Source of the DNA: Marivirga harenae
GTDB lineage: Bacteria; Bacteroidota; Bacteroidia; Cytophagales; Cyclobacteriaceae
DNA length: 64,000 bases
Reading direction: 5' to 3'
Assembly (NCBI RefSeq): GCF_030534335.1
Contig: NZ_CP130565.1
Span: forward strand, 379,501-443,500
Part shown: in pieces, positions 62,100 through 64,000 of the stretch
Layout: every line of letters starts with the position of its first letter
Position numbering within the stretch: the first letter of the stretch is position 1
Notes under the pieces: generated by a model
Seen by the model: the letters and a program-made list of their open reading frames with translations, nothing else
What the model was told of the DNA's origin: nothing
Databases searched by the model: none
Translations under genes and position numbers: made by a program

Positions 62100-64000
62100 A
62101 TGCATTGGCTAATTAAATACCGTTGGATTTCCCTCTTAATTGCTTTTGCAATCATTCCTTTTTTATGGTCAGGTATTGAAAAGGCAGTGCAAGTGGATAA
62201 TCGATTGAGCATCTGGTTTCTGGAAGATGACCTGCAGTTAGCTGAGTATTATGAGTTTCAAGACAAGTTTGGTAATGATGAACTACTATTCATCCTACTT
62301 AAAAACGAAAAAAGTGTATTAGATCAGGAGTTTCTAAATAATCTTGAAAAGCTTACTGATTCCATTGAAAAACTAGACAGAGTAGAAAAGGTATTTAGTC
62401 CCACCAATCTAAAAATACCGAATGGCAATACTTTTGGGATTAACCAGTTCAGCAGATTTCAAGAGCCAAAATTTACGATTGACAAAAGAAAGGAGATTCT
62501 AGAAATGAATCCGGCTCTGGGTGATATTCTATTTAATCAAGACCAGACGGCAGCGGCCATTTTAATACAGCCAAAAAAATATGAAAATTACGAAGCCGAA
62601 AGAGCTGATTTCATTGCCGAAGTTAAAGGCTTAAGCTTCCAATATTTTGATAATGACAAGCTACATTTCGCAGGAATTGGAGTAATCTATAATGCCTTAA
62701 ATCAACTTTCCGAAAAAGAATTTGCACTATTTTTAGGAATCGCATACGCAATCATATTCTTATTAACCATCATCATTTACAGACAGCTTTCGGTTCTACT
62801 TTATGTATTATTTGTGATCATTCTAGCCAATTGCTTTACGCTTGGGCTATTTGGGTTAGTAGATTTACAACTGAATTTGATGAGTAGCCTAATTCCCATT
62901 ATTATTAGCCTCTTGGGTGTGATGGATATCGTGCATATTGTCAACCAGCATCAAAAATACATGGCCGAAGACAAAAGCGGACTATCTGCTATGAGATCAG
63001 CCATAAAACCATGTCTTTTCACCAGTTTGACCACAATGGCAGGCTTTTTAGCACTTTATGTAAGTCCAATGTCCATTTTAGAAGACTTTGGATTGTATGC
63101 CGCCATTGGAATATTCTTTTCATTGCTATTTAGTTTCTTGCTTGCTCCCATTTTTTTACCCTACATCAAAATTCATAGAAGATATTTTCCATTTGAAAAG
63201 CTCATCCCAAGAAGTCAGTTCTTTACATCCAAAAATCAAAAGGCCATCTTAATTATTGCTTCTCTAATTGTCCTAGTATCACTTTTGGGCTTAATTCAAA
63301 TTAAAACTAACTCAGATACTCTGGGATATTTTCCTCAAAATCATGAGGTTTATCAAGACAGTAAAATGATAGAAGATATTTATGGAGCTTATCTTCCAAT
63401 AGAATATCTTATTACTGCCACAGATGCAAATAAAAATAAGCTTCTTCAAAACACGGTTGACTGGACAGATGAAGTCAATCACTCCATTACTGGCATAGAA
63501 AGGACTTTAGGTTTTCACACATTATATGAAACCGCATTTAAAAGGGAATACAATGAAAAATGGCGGCAGGCAATTGAAAGTAAAGGCTTGGTAAACAGAA
63601 CGGAATTGCAATTGAAAAAGCACTATACAGATCTCTTTCAAAGTTTTAATCACGAAGAATCGAATACTTACAGGGTCACATTCTTTACTAAAATGCTATC
63701 AGCAAATGAAATGACTGCAAAAATTAATCAGATAAATGATTTAGCAAATCAGCATTTTGATAATAATACCCAAATTTCAGTAGCAGGCTATCAACCAATG
63801 TACGCCTCTATTATCACTTTTGTGATCAAAACACAAGTTTACAGCTTGCTAACTGCATTCGTGATGGTCTTCCTACTCCTTTGGTGGATTGTCAAAAGGA
63901 TCCGATTAGCCGTACTAGCCACTTCTATAAATCTTCTTCCAGTGCTGGTGGTATTTGGCGTAATGGGTTGGTTTAATATTAACTTGGATACGGCTACCGC
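62100..64000 (+). CDS. RND/MMPL-family exporter, 3'-truncated by window
   Basis: The frame opens at ATG 62100 (MHWLIKYRWISLLIAF) and stays open to the window edge, giving 633 residues. Layout is that of an RND/MMPL lipid exporter: TM1 (about 9-27), a first periplasmic domain (about 30-200), five clustered helices (about 205-360) with the motif GVMDIVHIVNQHQKYM and FTSLTTMAGFLALY, then TM7 (about 380-400), a second periplasmic domain and the start of the second helix cluster. MMPL relatives carry lipids such as hopanoids, trehalose mycolates or xanthomonadin precursors. As the last visible member it points to an envelope-bound lipid product. Confidence 0.88.
   Translation, partial: MHWLIKYRWISLLIAFAIIPFLWSGIEKAVQVDNRLSIWFLEDDLQLAEYYEFQDKFGNDELLFILLKNEKSVLDQEFLNNLEKLTDSIEKLDRVEKVFSPTNLKIPNGNTFGINQFSRFQEPKFTIDKRKEILEMNPALGDILFNQDQTAAAILIQPKKYENYEAERADFIAEVKGLSFQYFDNDKLHFAGIGVIYNALNQLSEKEFALFLGIAYAIIFLLTIIIYRQLSVLLYVLFVIILANCFTLGLFGLVDLQLNLMSSLIPIIISLLGVMDIVHIVNQHQKYMAEDKSGLSAMRSAIKPCLFTSLTTMAGFLALYVSPMSILEDFGLYAAIGIFFSLLFSFLLAPIFLPYIKIHRRYFPFEKLIPRSQFFTSKNQKAILIIASLIVLVSLLGLIQIKTNSDTLGYFPQNHEVYQDSKMIEDIYGAYLPIEYLITATDANKNKLLQNTVDWTDEVNHSITGIERTLGFHTLYETAFKREYNEKWRQAIESKGLVNRTELQLKKHYTDLFQSFNHEESNTYRVTFFTKMLSANEMTAKINQINDLANQHFDNNTQISVAGYQPMYASIITFVIKTQVYSLLTAFVMVFLLLWWIVKRIRLAVLATSINLLPVLVVFGVMGWFNINLDTAT

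Noticed and set aside
1-64000. CRISPR arrays, prophage, integrases, tRNA or rRNA genes
   Set aside because: I looked for direct-repeat arrays, phage structural genes, transposases and cloverleaf-like segments and saw none that I could support.

Overview
The window is a chromosomal stretch of a low-GC, marine-type member of the Bacteroidota, most likely Cytophagales and possibly Marivirga-like (the genus is an inference). The evidence is a protein with a type IX secretion 'type B' C-terminal domain, a cbb3 oxidase operon with a fused CcoNO, a three-subunit SdhCAB, promoters of the Bacteroidota form TTG-N(about 20)-TAnnTTTG, and many small secreted proteins of Bacteroidota type. There are no rRNA or tRNA genes, CRISPR arrays, integrases or insertion sequences that I can see.

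Region by region. 1-4306: the end of a sensor histidine kinase, then leftward genes for a membrane GAF sensor, a thioredoxin-fold protein, a short ribosome hibernation factor, a HepT-like protein and a Fur-family regulator. 4491-13126: a rightward cbb3 oxidase operon (ccoI-ccoS-ccoNO-ccoQ-ccoP-ccoG-ccoH and a TauE/SafE membrane protein) behind a strong candidate FNR-type promoter. Its ccoNO gene carries a one-base deletion as given. 13241-15249: gcvT and a polyphosphate-glucokinase-like ROK kinase. 15253-19520: a leftward operon of a LolA-like protein, a secreted YidD-like protein, two related TPR proteins sharing a PGSG motif and a third helical-repeat protein; a separate small gene precedes it. 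19640-25303: a leftward amino-acid racemase cluster (divergent alanine racemase, M20 amidohydrolase, ornithine/alanine-racemase-like enzyme, GNAT, Na+/solute symporter). 25541-32238: a secreted accessory island, with a 1231-residue TANFOR-type protein (zincin core, DUF5675-like tip), two secreted unknowns, the wreck of an M15 peptidase and a HEAT-like protein. 32408-35808: sdhCAB. 36028-41575: a T9SS cargo protein, a DCC oxidoreductase, fabD and a GAF histidine kinase. 41592-46818: an arginine-themed group (arginine decarboxylase, two amidinotransferase-fold hydrolases, argS). 47021-52668: glutathione peroxidase, menA, universal stress protein, three leftward envelope genes and a secreted CarboxypepD_reg-like protein.

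52964 to the right edge is the most interesting part. Eight genes are almost all joined by ATGA overlaps: class-I-type HMG-CoA reductase, UbiA-type prenyltransferase, a PEP-synthase/rifampin-phosphotransferase-like enzyme, a BtaA-like (DUF3419) aminocarboxypropyl transferase, a phytol/dolichol-kinase-like membrane protein, a GNAT-like protein, an OleC-like AMP ligase and an RND/MMPL exporter that runs off the window. The set reads as one biosynthesis-and-export pathway for an unusual, probably isoprenoid-containing, lipid that I cannot match to a described pathway.

How genes work together. The cco operon builds and matures a microaerobic terminal oxidase, MenA supplies its menaquinone, and SdhCAB feeds electrons into the same pool. 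The racemase cluster probably imports and interconverts amino acids or their N-acyl derivatives. The secreted island looks like a polymorphic effector locus with a conserved trunk and replaceable tips.
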